Below, piece after piece: positions 34,545-43,657 of a stretch of DNA of 64,000 nt (position 1 is the first letter of the stretch; each line of letters begins with the position of its first letter). The notes under the pieces were generated by a model. The model was not told the origin of the DNA. It made no database searches and was given only the letters and a program-made list of their open reading frames with translations. Location: the NCBI GenBank assembly GCA_018267655.1, contig JAFDYB010000086.1:124001-188000 (forward strand), in the 5' to 3' direction. The position numbers were made by a program, and so were the translations under genes. The stretch comes from Bacteroidota bacterium. Its GTDB lineage: Bacteria > Bacteroidota > Bacteroidia > B-17B0 > Aurantibacillaceae.

Positions 34545-35729
34545 ATGAAAGAAGTATTTATAGTATCAGCCAAACGCACACCGATAGGTGGCTTTTTAGG
34601 CAATCTCTCAGGAGCAAGTGCAACAGAGTTAGGTTCAGTTGCAATTCGCAACGCCTATCATTTAATAGGCCTTAATCCTGCGTATATTGATTCCGTTTAC
34701 ATGGGTAATGTCTTGTCTGCCAACTTAGGTCAGTCACCCGCGCGCCAAGCATCTAAATTTGCTAGTATTCCTGATGAGGTCGATTGCACAACAGTAAATA
34801 AGGTGTGTGCTGCAGGAATGAAAGCAGCAATAATCGGTGCGCAACAAATCCAATTAGATTTAGAAAACATCGTAGTTGCTGGTGGTATGGAAAGCATGAG
34901 CAATGCTCCGCATTATGCTATGCTTCGTAAGCAAACTAAGTTAGGTAATGAAACATTCACTGATGGTCTTTTAAAAGATGGTTTAACTGATGTGTACAAC
35001 GGTTTTCATATGGGAAATGCAGCTGAGATGTGTGTCAGAAAATATAATATCTCTCGTGAAGAACAAGATACTTTCGCACTTGCATCTTATGATAAAGCTG
35101 CAAAAGCAACTAAAGCAGGTAAATTTATGAATGAGATAATTCCCTTTGCTATCCCACAAAAGAACACTGAATTTATTCTCGATAGCGATGAAGACATTAC
35201 TAAAATCATTCCCGAAAAAGTATCTAAATTAAAACCAACTTTTCAATCTAATGGCACCATTACAGCAGCAAATGCAAGTAATCTTAACGATGGTGCAGCT
35301 GCACTAATCTTAGCCTCAAAAGAAGCCGTTGAAAAACACAATTTAAAACCCATTGCTAAAATTATTGCTTATGCCGATGCTGCTTTAGCTCCTGAGTGGT
35401 TTACCATCGCTCCTGCCGAAGCAATTAAAAAAGCTTTACACATGGCAAATCTTACATTAAATGATATTGATTTCTTCGAAATCAACGAAGCTTATGCTGC
35501 TGTTGTTTTAGCCAATCAACAAATACTAGGCATTAGTTCTAAAAAGGTAAATGTTTATGGTGGTGCGGTTGCAATGGGTCATCCTTTAGGTGCATCCGGT
35601 GCACGTATCATGTGTACACTGACTTCTGTTTTAAATCAGGAAGGTGGCAAATATGGTATTGCTGCTATTTGTAACGGTGGTGGTGGTGCATCAGCTATAG
35701 TAATCGAAAGCTTAACAAACAATAATTAA
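34545..35729 (+). CDS. Acetyl-CoA C-acetyltransferase (thiolase)
   Basis: A 394-residue thiolase that condenses two acetyl-CoA to acetoacetyl-CoA or cleaves 3-ketoacyl-CoA. The acyl-carrying C88 lies in NKVCAAGMKA, and the other catalytic residues in the NEAYAAV region, GGAVAMGHPLGASGAR (H about 350) and ICNGGGGASA (C about 380). Length and motifs fit biosynthetic thiolases. Second gene of the operon; the AraC gene starts two bases after its stop. A housekeeping-like enzyme carried as element cargo. Confidence 0.95.
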   Translation: MKEVFIVSAKRTPIGGFLGNLSGASATELGSVAIRNAYHLIGLNPAYIDSVYMGNVLSANLGQSPARQASKFASIPDEVDCTTVNKVCAAGMKAAIIGAQQIQLDLENIVVAGGMESMSNAPHYAMLRKQTKLGNETFTDGLLKDGLTDVYNGFHMGNAAEMCVRKYNISREEQDTFALASYDKAAKATKAGKFMNEIIPFAIPQKNTEFILDSDEDITKIIPEKVSKLKPTFQSNGTITAANASNLNDGAAALILASKEAVEKHNLKPIAKIIAYADAALAPEWFTIAPAEAIKKALHMANLTLNDIDFFEINEAYAAVVLANQQILGISSKKVNVYGGAVAMGHPLGASGARIMCTLTSVLNQEGGKYGIAAICNGGGGASAIVIESLTNNN

Positions 35730-35731
35730 TA

Positions 35732-36658
35732 ATGAAATCCAATCTTTATATATCAGAAAACCAGCCACATACTGTTTACTCTAATCCAACTTTTTTAGTA
35801 AATTCGATATGGGATATGGGTAAGGAAATTTATAAAATACCTGACTTTATAATTAATGATAAGCCTGTAGTATGGCCTTATATTCATTATTATTCTTCCG
35901 ATAAAATTTTTTCTAAGAATAAAGTCACTTCAACACAAAATTTACTTTGTATTCTTTTAGAAGGGACTAAAATTATTCACGAGAAATATTCAGTAAAAGA
36001 GCTTGCTAACAGTCAGCTATTTTTGCTTGCCAAAGGTAATATCTTAATGAGTGAAAGGCCAAATGAAAATAAAATTTACAAGTCGATCTTAATTTTCTTT
36101 GACGATGCCTTTTTAATAGATTTTTGCCTGAAGCACAAAATTAATTTCAGCGACCATAAAAACGATGACTCATATTTCCAGATCATTAATAAAAACGAAT
36201 ACCTAATTAATTATGAAAAGTCGCTTCAAAATATAGAGTCTATAAAAAATGCAGCATTTACTAAATTAAAAGTTGAAGAGATTCTATTGTTTTTTTATTT
36301 TAAGTACAGAGATGTTTTTCTAAATTTTCTTAAAAATACATTGTCTGTTAATCCAACAATAAGATTCAAAAGTGTAATTGAGGCATATAAAAACAACAAC
36401 AATATTCGGATAGAAGAATTAGCATTTATCTGCAATATGAGCCTTTCTACATTCAAGCGCACCTTTCAAAAAACATTTGATTTGCCGCCTAAACAATATT
36501 TCATTAATGTTAAAATGAATCGAGCGGCCATTTTATTAAAATCAAAAAGGTCACCTTCCGAAATATACCTCGATCTAGGTTATCAAAGCCTTTCCTCATT
36601 CAGCAATGAATTTAAAAAGTACTTTGGAGTATATCCTAAAGAATTTCAAAATAATTAA
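35732..36658 (+). CDS. AraC-family transcriptional regulator
   Basis: A 308-residue regulator with an N-terminal cupin-like sensing domain (1-about 190) and a C-terminal AraC double helix-turn-helix: RIEELAFICNMSLSTFKRTF (about 225-244) and IYLDLGYQSLSSFSNEFKKY (about 275-294), ending GVYPKEFQNN. This domain order resembles the ExsA-like group of Bacteroidota. It starts two bases after the thiolase stop. Codons here look more AT-rich than in the thiolase. Probably controls the adjacent aminotransferase and DinB genes, but no site was identified. Confidence 0.88.
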   Translation: MKSNLYISENQPHTVYSNPTFLVNSIWDMGKEIYKIPDFIINDKPVVWPYIHYYSSDKIFSKNKVTSTQNLLCILLEGTKIIHEKYSVKELANSQLFLLAKGNILMSERPNENKIYKSILIFFDDAFLIDFCLKHKINFSDHKNDDSYFQIINKNEYLINYEKSLQNIESIKNAAFTKLKVEEILLFFYFKYRDVFLNFLKNTLSVNPTIRFKSVIEAYKNNNNIRIEELAFICNMSLSTFKRTFQKTFDLPPKQYFINVKMNRAAILLKSKRSPSEIYLDLGYQSLSSFSNEFKKYFGVYPKEFQNN

Positions 36659-36754
36659 AAGAATAATAAGGGCAACAATTTGAGCTTTTAGCGCAAGTTT
36701 TTTCATTTCATTATAATTGAAATTTGCAATGTACTATTCTATAAAAAGTAAAAA

Positions 36755-37885
36755 ATGAACAGTTCTCTAATTAAAATCAGAAAAATTGAACAAAGTCGTA
36801 TAAACGAATTTGACTTTAATAATATAATTTTTGGTAAAAATCCAACAGATCATATTTTCTTAGCAGATTATCATAACAAGGAATGGTCTAATCTCAGAAT
36901 TGAACCATTTTCGAATTTATCATTGAGTCCAATAGCACTTGGATTACATTATGGTCAATCTGTATTTGAAGGAATGAAAGCATACAGATTAAATAATAAT
37001 GAAGTCGTAGTTTTTCGACCAGAGAAACACTATGAAAGGCTAAATAAATCTTTGAAAAGAATGTGTATGCCCGAAATTCCTCACCAATTATTTTCAAATG
37101 CAATTTATACTCTTTTGCAAATTGAAGAAAGTTGGGTAAAAAACATTAACGGAAGCTCATTGTACATCAGGCCTTTTATGATTGCTACTGAAGAAAGATT
37201 AGGCGTAAAAATTTCTGATGAATACTTGTTTGGCATTGTTTGTATGCCCATGGGAATGTATTATAGTTCAAATTTAAAGGTTAAAGTTGAAACCAAATAC
37301 AGTAGAGCAAGCGAAGGAGGAACTGGGGATGTGAAATGTGCTGGAAACTATGGTAATTCTTTTTTACCAACTCATTTAGCAAAACAAGAAGGGTTCGACC
37401 AAATACTTTGGACAGATAGCATTCAACATGAGTATATTGAAGAATCAGGCACAATGAATGTTATGTTTGTAATTGATGATGTAATAATAACTCCTCCGCT
37501 AACTGGAACCATTCTTGACGGCGTCACGAGAGACTCGCTAATTAAAATTGCTAAGGATCTGAATTTTATTGTAGAAGAAAGAAAAATTAGTTATAAAGAA
37601 CTTGAATTGGCATTCATTCAAAACAAAAAAATTGAGGCATTTGGTGTTGGAACTGCTGCTGTAATTTCCATAATTGAATCAATTAGTATAAACGATAAAT
37701 TATATCATACAATTGTAAACCCTACAAGTATTGCTTGTAAGTTGAAAAAGGTTTTAAATGACATTAAATCAGGGTCTATTCAAGATAAAAATAATTGGCT
37801 TAGAAAAATAGATTATTTTACTCATGAGGACGACGATATTGTGGAGTTTAAAGACAGTTTGAAACTTTGGATTATTAATAAATAA
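36755..37885 (+). CDS. ilvE: Branched-chain amino-acid aminotransferase
   Basis: A 376-residue fold-type IV PLP enzyme that interconverts leucine, isoleucine and valine with their keto acids. Motifs: GLHYGQSVFEGMKAYR (64-78), YIRPFMIATEERLGV (about 137-151), the PLP lysine K194 in GGTGDVKCAGNYGNS, EESGTMNVMFV, and GTILDGVTRDSLI. The C-terminal EAFGVGTAAVI is typical of the long eukaryote-like class. There is a 96-base gap after the AraC gene, which could hold a separate promoter. The permease later in the operon may supply its substrates. Confidence 0.93.
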   Translation: MNSSLIKIRKIEQSRINEFDFNNIIFGKNPTDHIFLADYHNKEWSNLRIEPFSNLSLSPIALGLHYGQSVFEGMKAYRLNNNEVVVFRPEKHYERLNKSLKRMCMPEIPHQLFSNAIYTLLQIEESWVKNINGSSLYIRPFMIATEERLGVKISDEYLFGIVCMPMGMYYSSNLKVKVETKYSRASEGGTGDVKCAGNYGNSFLPTHLAKQEGFDQILWTDSIQHEYIEESGTMNVMFVIDDVIITPPLTGTILDGVTRDSLIKIAKDLNFIVEERKISYKELELAFIQNKKIEAFGVGTAAVISIIESISINDKLYHTIVNPTSIACKLKKVLNDIKSGSIQDKNNWLRKIDYFTHEDDDIVEFKDSLKLWIINK

Positions 37886-37923
37886 AAATGTACTCAAATA
37901 TTAAAGTATTTATTTAATATCAA

Positions 37924-38445
37924 ATGAATAATATAAACAAATCTATAGAAATCCTTGAAAGAACACCGCGTGTTCTGCACACATTATTATACAAACTTAA
38001 TCCCGAATGGACACAAAATAATGAAGGAGGAGAAACCTGGTCATCATATGATGTTATTGGGCATTTAATTCATTGTGATGAAGAAAATTGGATTCCACGA
38101 ATCTTGGTTGTGCTTTCTGATTCTGAAGTTAGAAAATTTGAGCCGCTAGACAGATTGGCCCAATTAGAAAAAAGTAAAGGAAAAAATATAAATCAACTGC
38201 TCGATGATTTTGTGAAAATTCGTTTTTCCAGTATAGTAAAACTTAGAACGCTAAACATAACTGATGAGCAACTTTCAAAAACAGCAATTCATCCCGAGTT
38301 AGGAACGGTTACTTTATCACAATTAATTTCAACTTGGGTGGTACATGACTTAGACCATATTTCGCAAATCTCTCGCGTAATGGCAAAACAATACAAAAAC
38401 GAAATTGGCCCTTGGGTTCAATACATGCGCGTTCTTAATCAATAA
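37924..38445 (+). CDS. DinB-family protein
   Basis: A 173-residue DinB-superfamily four-helix bundle. Likely metal-binding histidines: SSYDVIGHLIHCDEENW (about 42-58) and TWVVHDLDHISQISRVMA (about 140-157). It differs in sequence from the DinB protein at 34,040 and from the DUF1572 protein that follows. The ERTPRVLHTLL start is usual for the group. Function unknown; see the operon. Confidence 0.85.
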   Translation: MNNINKSIEILERTPRVLHTLLYKLNPEWTQNNEGGETWSSYDVIGHLIHCDEENWIPRILVVLSDSEVRKFEPLDRLAQLEKSKGKNINQLLDDFVKIRFSSIVKLRTLNITDEQLSKTAIHPELGTVTLSQLISTWVVHDLDHISQISRVMAKQYKNEIGPWVQYMRVLNQ

Positions 38446-38463
38446 CATTTAAAAATTGAAATC

Positions 38464-39039
38464 ATGAAAACAGATTATTTAAACAGTGTTATCAAACAAT
38501 TTGAATACTACAAATTGTTAGGCGACAAAACAATCGCTCAATTACCTGATGATAAACTAACATGGCAATACAATCAGGAAAGTAATAGCATTGCAACCAT
38601 CATTAAACATTTAAGCGGTAATATGCTTTCTCGTTGGACTGACTTTCTTACTACCGATGGAGAAAAGGAATGGCGTAATCGTGATGCTGAATTTGAAAAT
38701 GATATTCCAACTAAAGAGGCAATTATTAAAGTATGGGAAGATGGATGGAAATGCTTTCTCGATACTTTAAAAAGTCTTAACGAAGATGATTTAGAAAAAA
38801 TCATTTACATCCGTAACCAAGGGCATACAGTAACAGAAGCTATCAATCGTCAATTAGCTCATTACCCCTACCATGTCGGGCAAATCGTGTTTATCGGAAA
38901 AATGATTCTCAATGAAAAATGGCAATCGCTCTCAATTCCTCGTGGCAATTCCAATACGTACAATGCAGAGAAATTTGCTAAAGAAAAATCAAGAGCGCAT
39001 TTCACTGATGAGTTTTTAAAGGATAAAGACAAAAAATGA
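38464..39039 (+). CDS. DUF1572 family protein (DinB-like)
   Basis: A 191-residue protein of the DUF1572 branch of the DinB superfamily. Seen: ATIIKHLSGNMLSRWTDFL (about 41-59) with EKEWRNRDAEF after it, and NRQLAHYPYHVGQIVFIGKM (about 125-145) with two histidines. The fold is a metal-binding helical bundle. Its stop overlaps the next GNAT gene by four bases. It is the third DinB-type protein in this operon. Confidence 0.88.
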   Translation: MKTDYLNSVIKQFEYYKLLGDKTIAQLPDDKLTWQYNQESNSIATIIKHLSGNMLSRWTDFLTTDGEKEWRNRDAEFENDIPTKEAIIKVWEDGWKCFLDTLKSLNEDDLEKIIYIRNQGHTVTEAINRQLAHYPYHVGQIVFIGKMILNEKWQSLSIPRGNSNTYNAEKFAKEKSRAHFTDEFLKDKDKK

Positions 39040-39557
39040 CAATCAGGTTCTTAAATAATGATGATGTACAAAGCTACACTGTATTAAGGAAATATAGTTT
39101 AGTGGAATCTCCTTTTGCTTTTAGTGATAGTTACGAAGACCAGGAAAACAAAATAATGCTTCACTACCAAAGCGAAATAGAAAAATGGGGCAATCCACTC
39201 GAAGCTTTTACATTAGGCGCATTCAATGGGGCTAATGAATTAGTTGGTTTTGTTAAGTTTAAACGCGACCAACGCACTAAGGCACGCCACAGAGCTTCAT
39301 TGCATTCGCTTTATGTCAAACCCGAGTATCGTGGCCAAGGTTTGGCTAAAAAACTTATTACCGAATTAATAAGAATAATTGAACCAATTCCCGGTATCGA
39401 ACAATTACAGCTTTCATCCATTGTCTCACATATTTCATTAATTGAATTCTACGAAAAATTAGGCTTTCAAAAGTTAGGTGGTCTTCTCGAAAAGGATTTA
39501 ATCATTAACGGAAAATATGTTGATGCATGGTACATGGTTAAACATTTAAAACAATAA
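39036..39557 (+). CDS. GNAT-family N-acetyltransferase
   Basis: A 173-residue acetyltransferase. Acetyl-CoA-binding motif A is clear in SLYVKPEYRGQGLAKKLITE (about 90-110), with the later segment LIEFYEKLGFQKLGG typical of the fold. Substrate unknown. ATG 39,036 overlaps the previous stop by four bases, and two bases separate it from the thioesterase gene, so it is clearly in the operon. Confidence 0.9.
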   Translation: MTIRFLNNDDVQSYTVLRKYSLVESPFAFSDSYEDQENKIMLHYQSEIEKWGNPLEAFTLGAFNGANELVGFVKFKRDQRTKARHRASLHSLYVKPEYRGQGLAKKLITELIRIIEPIPGIEQLQLSSIVSHISLIEFYEKLGFQKLGGLLEKDLIINGKYVDAWYMVKHLKQ

Positions 39558-39559
39558 CA

Positions 39560-40063
39560 ATGGAAAAAACACCTTCATCCAATTACAACATTCGCTTTCA
39601 CGATTGCGATATGTTTGGTCATTTAAACAATGCACGTTATTTAGACTATATGATTAGTGCACGTCAGGATCATTTAAAAGATGCGTATAATTTTGACTAT
39701 AATAGCTATTATAAAAACAACCTTGGTTGGGTTATCAGCTATCACGAAATCCAATACCTAAAACCTGCCTTTTTTGAGGAAAACGTAAACATTCAATCTT
39801 CATTATTAAATGCAGATAACGATACACTTTATGTGGAAGTGTTAATGATGAACGAAGCCAAATCTCATCTCAAGGCAATATTAAGGTCTAAATTGACATT
39901 CATTAATCTTAAAACTGGTCGAAAAGAACAACACCCACAAGAGTTTATTCAATGGGCTAAGTCGCTTGTAATTGAAGATTCAGGGGCTAGCGCTCCAATT
40001 CAGGATAGAATCAAACAAATACTAACTGAATTAAAACAAAGTACTAACAACATAACAAACTAA
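39560..40063 (+). CDS. Acyl-CoA thioesterase of the 4HBT hot-dog family
   Basis: A 167-residue hot-dog protein. The catalytic start RFHDCDMFGHLNNARYLDYM (about 12-31) holds the active-site aspartate and the LNN motif of YbgC/4HBT enzymes, which hydrolyse acyl-CoA or acyl-thioesters. The strands YHEIQYLKPAFFEENV and TLYVEVLMMNEAKSH follow. With the thiolase in the same operon it suggests handling of an acyl-CoA compound. Confidence 0.88.
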   Translation: MEKTPSSNYNIRFHDCDMFGHLNNARYLDYMISARQDHLKDAYNFDYNSYYKNNLGWVISYHEIQYLKPAFFEENVNIQSSLLNADNDTLYVEVLMMNEAKSHLKAILRSKLTFINLKTGRKEQHPQEFIQWAKSLVIEDSGASAPIQDRIKQILTELKQSTNNITN

Positions 40064-40072
40064 TACATCTTT

Positions 40073-40936
40073 ATGAAATCTATAATCAAATCACTGTTAG
40101 CCATTTCAATAATAGCTACAACAGTAAATGCACAAACAACTAAAACCATCAGTGGGTTCAATCATATAGAAAGCGTTACTTCCGATGGCAAATACATTTA
40201 TGCTGCTGATATCGGCAAAGAATTAAATCCAACAGCTAAAGATGGCGATGGTAAAATCATCAAATTAGATTTGAAAGGAAAAATCATCGATTCAACTTTT
40301 TCAAAAGAAACACTTAATGCTCCTAAGGGCATAACCATCGCTAATGGTATTTTGTATGCAGCTGATGTCGATCGTTTGGTTGCCTTGGATATTAAATCAG
40401 GCAAAAAGCTATATGAGATTTCATTTACCGATGGCATTTCTTTCCTAAATGATATAACCGTAGTTGATAAAACAACGCTTTACATTTCATCCACTGATAA
40501 AAGTAAAATTTACAAAGTAAACCTTACCGCAAAAACATACTCCGAATTAATCACCGATAAAGCCATTTCCGGAACCAATGGTTTATTTTTCGATAAAAAA
40601 TCAAATCGCCTTTATGTGAATGGCACGGGCTCAGATAACAAACCCAACGGTATAGTTGGTTATGTTGATTTATCTAACAACAAATTCACTCAACTGGCAA
40701 CAATCGAAGGATTATTTGATGGCATTTGGTTGAATAACAATATGCTCTACACAAGCAATTGGGTTGCCTTCGAAAAGAAAGGCATTATTCAAACAGTTGA
40801 TTTAAAAACCAATCAGGTTTCAGAAATAAAATTAAAAGAACCAATTGCAGGTCCTGCAGATTTTACTATTCTAAAAAACCAAATCATTATTCCCGAAATG
40901 ATGACCGGTACAATTCAATTTATAAACCTTAAATAA
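40073..40936 (+). CDS. Exported SMP-30/gluconolactonase-like beta-propeller protein
   Basis: A 287-residue protein with a signal peptide (IIKSLLAISIIATTVNA, before QTTK). Propeller blades are visible in SVTSDGKYIYAADIG, LNAPKGITIANGILYAADVD, SFLNDITVVDKTTLYISSTD, GTNGLFFDKKSNRLYVNGTG and GLFDGIWLNNNMLYTSNW. Family members hydrolyse lactones or bind ligands in the periplasm. Real substrate unknown. In the TetR-controlled operon. Confidence 0.85.
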   Translation: MKSIIKSLLAISIIATTVNAQTTKTISGFNHIESVTSDGKYIYAADIGKELNPTAKDGDGKIIKLDLKGKIIDSTFSKETLNAPKGITIANGILYAADVDRLVALDIKSGKKLYEISFTDGISFLNDITVVDKTTLYISSTDKSKIYKVNLTAKTYSELITDKAISGTNGLFFDKKSNRLYVNGTGSDNKPNGIVGYVDLSNNKFTQLATIEGLFDGIWLNNNMLYTSNWVAFEKKGIIQTVDLKTNQVSEIKLKEPIAGPADFTILKNQIIIPEMMTGTIQFINLK

Positions 40937-40942
40937 ATAAAA

Positions 40943-41317
40943 ATGATTACAACAGACCAAGCAAAAGATTTTGCATTAGAATGGATTAACTCATGGAATA
41001 GCCACAATTTAAATTCAATAATGGAACATTACGATGATAAAATCGAGTTCCATTCCCCATTTATTCCTTTACTAAAATTCAATGATACAGGCATTATTAA
41101 ATCCAAAGCCGATTTAGCAAAGTATTTTAAAATCGGTCTCGATGCTTATCCTGATTTAAGATTTAAACTTCATAATGTGTTTACGGGTATTAATACCGTT
41201 ACAGTTTATTACACATCTGTAAATAAACGCATGGCAGCAGAAGTATTCCATCTGAACAAACAAGGAAAAGCCACAAAAGTATTTTGTAATTACAGCAATG
41301 CTCAATCACTTTACTAA
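40943..41317 (+). CDS. NTF2-like / SnoaL-like protein
   Basis: A 124-residue alpha-plus-beta barrel of the NTF2-like group: FALEWINSWNSHNLNSIMEH (about 8-27), YDDKIEFHSPFIP, AYPDLRFKLHNVFTG and YYTSVNKRMAAEVFHL. Such proteins bind or isomerise small hydrophobic compounds. It lies 6 bases after the propeller gene and 12 before the permease gene. Confidence 0.85.
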   Translation: MITTDQAKDFALEWINSWNSHNLNSIMEHYDDKIEFHSPFIPLLKFNDTGIIKSKADLAKYFKIGLDAYPDLRFKLHNVFTGINTVTVYYTSVNKRMAAEVFHLNKQGKATKVFCNYSNAQSLY

Positions 41318-41329
41318 TAATTAAAATCC

Positions 41330-42802
41330 ATGTCAATATTCAAAAGAAAGCCACTATCTGTTATCCTCGAAGAGGCTAACGAATCAGGAAAAGGATTAAA
41401 AAGAACCATCGGAGTTTGGACACTCATTGCCCTTGGCATCGGTGCCGTTATAGGTTCAGGTTTATTCGTCAGCACAGGAAGCGCCATTGCTCACAATGCC
41501 GGCTCTTCTGTTACTTTTGGTTTTTTAATTGCAGCTTTAGGCTGCGCCTTATGTGGTTTTTGCTATGCAGAATTGGCTTCCTCCCTCCCTATTTCAGGAA
41601 GCGCATATACTTATACCTATGCTACAATGGGCGAATTATTGGCATGGATTATTGGTTGGGATCTTATTCTCGAATATGCTGTAGGTGCAGCAACAGTTGC
41701 AGTTAGTTGGAGCGAGTACCTAAACAATATGCTTGTAAACGTGCTTCACACAAATCCAATTCCTTATGCCTTATCTCATTCTCCTTTTCAAATTTCAACC
41801 GCAGGAGAACACGGTATAATCAATTTACCTGCCCTATTAATTGTCGGAGCAATTACCTTATTGCTAATCAAAGGCACACAGGAATCCACCTTCGTTAATG
41901 GCATCATTGTTATTATTAAAGTGAGTATTGTTATTCTTATCATCGCTATTGGCTGGGGCTTCATAAACCCTGCAAACCATACGCCTTACATTCCTGCTGC
42001 ATCTACCTTTACCGATGAGCATGGTATTTCACATAGCTTCGGTGGCATCACAGGTATTTTAGCCGCTGCAGGTACAGTCTTCTTTGCCTTCATTGGCTTC
42101 GATGCTGTTAGCACAGCCGCACAGGAAACAATAAATCCTAAAAGAACAATGCCAATAGGCATCCTTGGCACCTTAACATTTTGCACCATTCTTTATGTCT
42201 TATTTGGTCATGTATTATCAGGCGTTGCAACAGTCGAAGATTTTCGCACAGGAGGTAAAGAAGCATCGGTTGCTTTCGCTATCAGTAAATACATGCACGG
42301 CTACAATTGGTTGGCTCAGTTTGTAACTGTTGCTATCCTAGCAGGTTTCTCATCTGTTATCCTTGCCTTGTTATTGGGTCAATCGCGAGTGTTTTATATC
42401 ATGGGTAAAGATGGTTTACTGCCTAAAGCTTTTGGCGATTTACATCCAAAATTCAAAACACCTTACAAAGCAAACATAGCAATCCTTGCAATTGTGGGTT
42501 TATTTGCGGCATTCGTTCCGGGTAATGTAGTGGGCGATATGACAAGTATAGGAACATTGTTCGCTTTCATTTTGGTGAGTATTTCAGTAATTGTTCTTCG
42601 CAAAAAAGAACCCGATTTAAAACGTGAATTCAAAACGCCATTTGTTCCTTATGTGCCAATTGCTGGTATTTTAGTTTGCATGGCTATGATTTACGGTCTT
42701 GGTTGGGCTAACTGGCTTCGCTTAGGTGTTTGGTTAATTCTCGGCTTATTAATTTATTTCTTCTACAGTAAAAAGAACAGTAATTTAAATAACAAATCGT
42801 AA
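41330..42802 (+). CDS. Amino-acid permease (APC superfamily)
   Basis: A 490-residue inner-membrane transporter with about 12-14 helices. The first helix carries the APC signature VWTLIALGIGAVIGSGLFVS (about 28-47), and AALGCALCGFCYAELASSLP and AGTVFFAFIGFDAVSTAAQE follow. It resembles the cationic amino-acid transporter (CAT) group. It is the only transporter of the operon and may bring in the substrate of the aminotransferase or of the other enzymes; substrate not known. Confidence 0.92.
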   Translation: MSIFKRKPLSVILEEANESGKGLKRTIGVWTLIALGIGAVIGSGLFVSTGSAIAHNAGSSVTFGFLIAALGCALCGFCYAELASSLPISGSAYTYTYATMGELLAWIIGWDLILEYAVGAATVAVSWSEYLNNMLVNVLHTNPIPYALSHSPFQISTAGEHGIINLPALLIVGAITLLLIKGTQESTFVNGIIVIIKVSIVILIIAIGWGFINPANHTPYIPAASTFTDEHGISHSFGGITGILAAAGTVFFAFIGFDAVSTAAQETINPKRTMPIGILGTLTFCTILYVLFGHVLSGVATVEDFRTGGKEASVAFAISKYMHGYNWLAQFVTVAILAGFSSVILALLLGQSRVFYIMGKDGLLPKAFGDLHPKFKTPYKANIAILAIVGLFAAFVPGNVVGDMTSIGTLFAFILVSISVIVLRKKEPDLKREFKTPFVPYVPIAGILVCMAMIYGLGWANWLRLGVWLILGLLIYFFYSKKNSNLNNKS

Positions 42803-42804
42803 AA

Positions 42805-43623
42805 ATGAAAAAATCATTCGCCCTTATAATTTTATCCTTTGTGTTTCAAATGTATTTGTATGCACAAAACATTAAAGTCAATTTTTCAATCGGAGTAATT
42901 GATACAATACATTCAAAAGTTCTCAATGAAAAACGAATAATCAATATCTATCTACCTGAAGGATATAATCAAAAAGACACAACAAAATATCCTGTTATCT
43001 ATTTACTTGATGGTAGCAAAGACGAAGATTTTATCCATGTTGCTGGTTTAATCCAGTATTTAAGTTTCCCTTGGATAAACCAAACAAAACCATGTATTAT
43101 TATCGGTATTGCTAACATTGATAGAAGGCGTGATTTTACATATCCTACAACAGTAGCAAAAGACAAACAAGATTTCCCCACTACTGGCTCATCCGAAAAA
43201 TTCATTTCCTTCATCGAAACAGAATTGCAGCCCTTCGTCAACACCAATTTTAAAACAACAACCAATAAAACTATCATCGGCCAGTCATTAGGTGGCTTAT
43301 TGGCAACCGAAATCCTTTTCAAAAAAACACACCTATTCAACAACTACGTTATTGTAAGCCCTAGCTTATGGTGGGATAATGAATCACTTTTAAAATTTAA
43401 ACCTGACTTTTCTAAACAATCAAAATTAAACGTACACATCTCCGTAGGTAAAGAAGGAGATGTAATGATTAGAGATGCAAAAGCTTTATTGAAAAAATTG
43501 CAATCTATAGAAAATGGAAAACCTAAAACTGCATTCCGGTATTATGGCGACATGGATCATGCATCAATTTACCACATCGCATTATACAATGCTTTGGTCT
43601 GGTTAAAATCAAACATGAATTGA
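42805..43623 (+). CDS. Exported esterase-like alpha/beta hydrolase
   Basis: A 272-residue hydrolase of the esterase D / enterochelin-esterase type. Signal peptide LIILSFVFQMYLYA precedes QNIK. Seen: NIYLPEGYNQKDTTKYPVIY and LLDGSKDEDFIHVAGLIQYL, the nucleophile in TIIGQSLGGLLATEIL (S about 157) and a late histidine in GDMDHASIYH. Last gene of the TetR-controlled operon; a gap of 34 bases precedes the next gene, and the following sequence has no clear terminator. Confidence 0.88.
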   Translation: MKKSFALIILSFVFQMYLYAQNIKVNFSIGVIDTIHSKVLNEKRIINIYLPEGYNQKDTTKYPVIYLLDGSKDEDFIHVAGLIQYLSFPWINQTKPCIIIGIANIDRRRDFTYPTTVAKDKQDFPTTGSSEKFISFIETELQPFVNTNFKTTTNKTIIGQSLGGLLATEILFKKTHLFNNYVIVSPSLWWDNESLLKFKPDFSKQSKLNVHISVGKEGDVMIRDAKALLKKLQSIENGKPKTAFRYYGDMDHASIYHIALYNALVWLKSNMN

Positions 43624-43657
43624 ATACCGGTCAGTTCAGCCAAAGGCATAACGCTGT

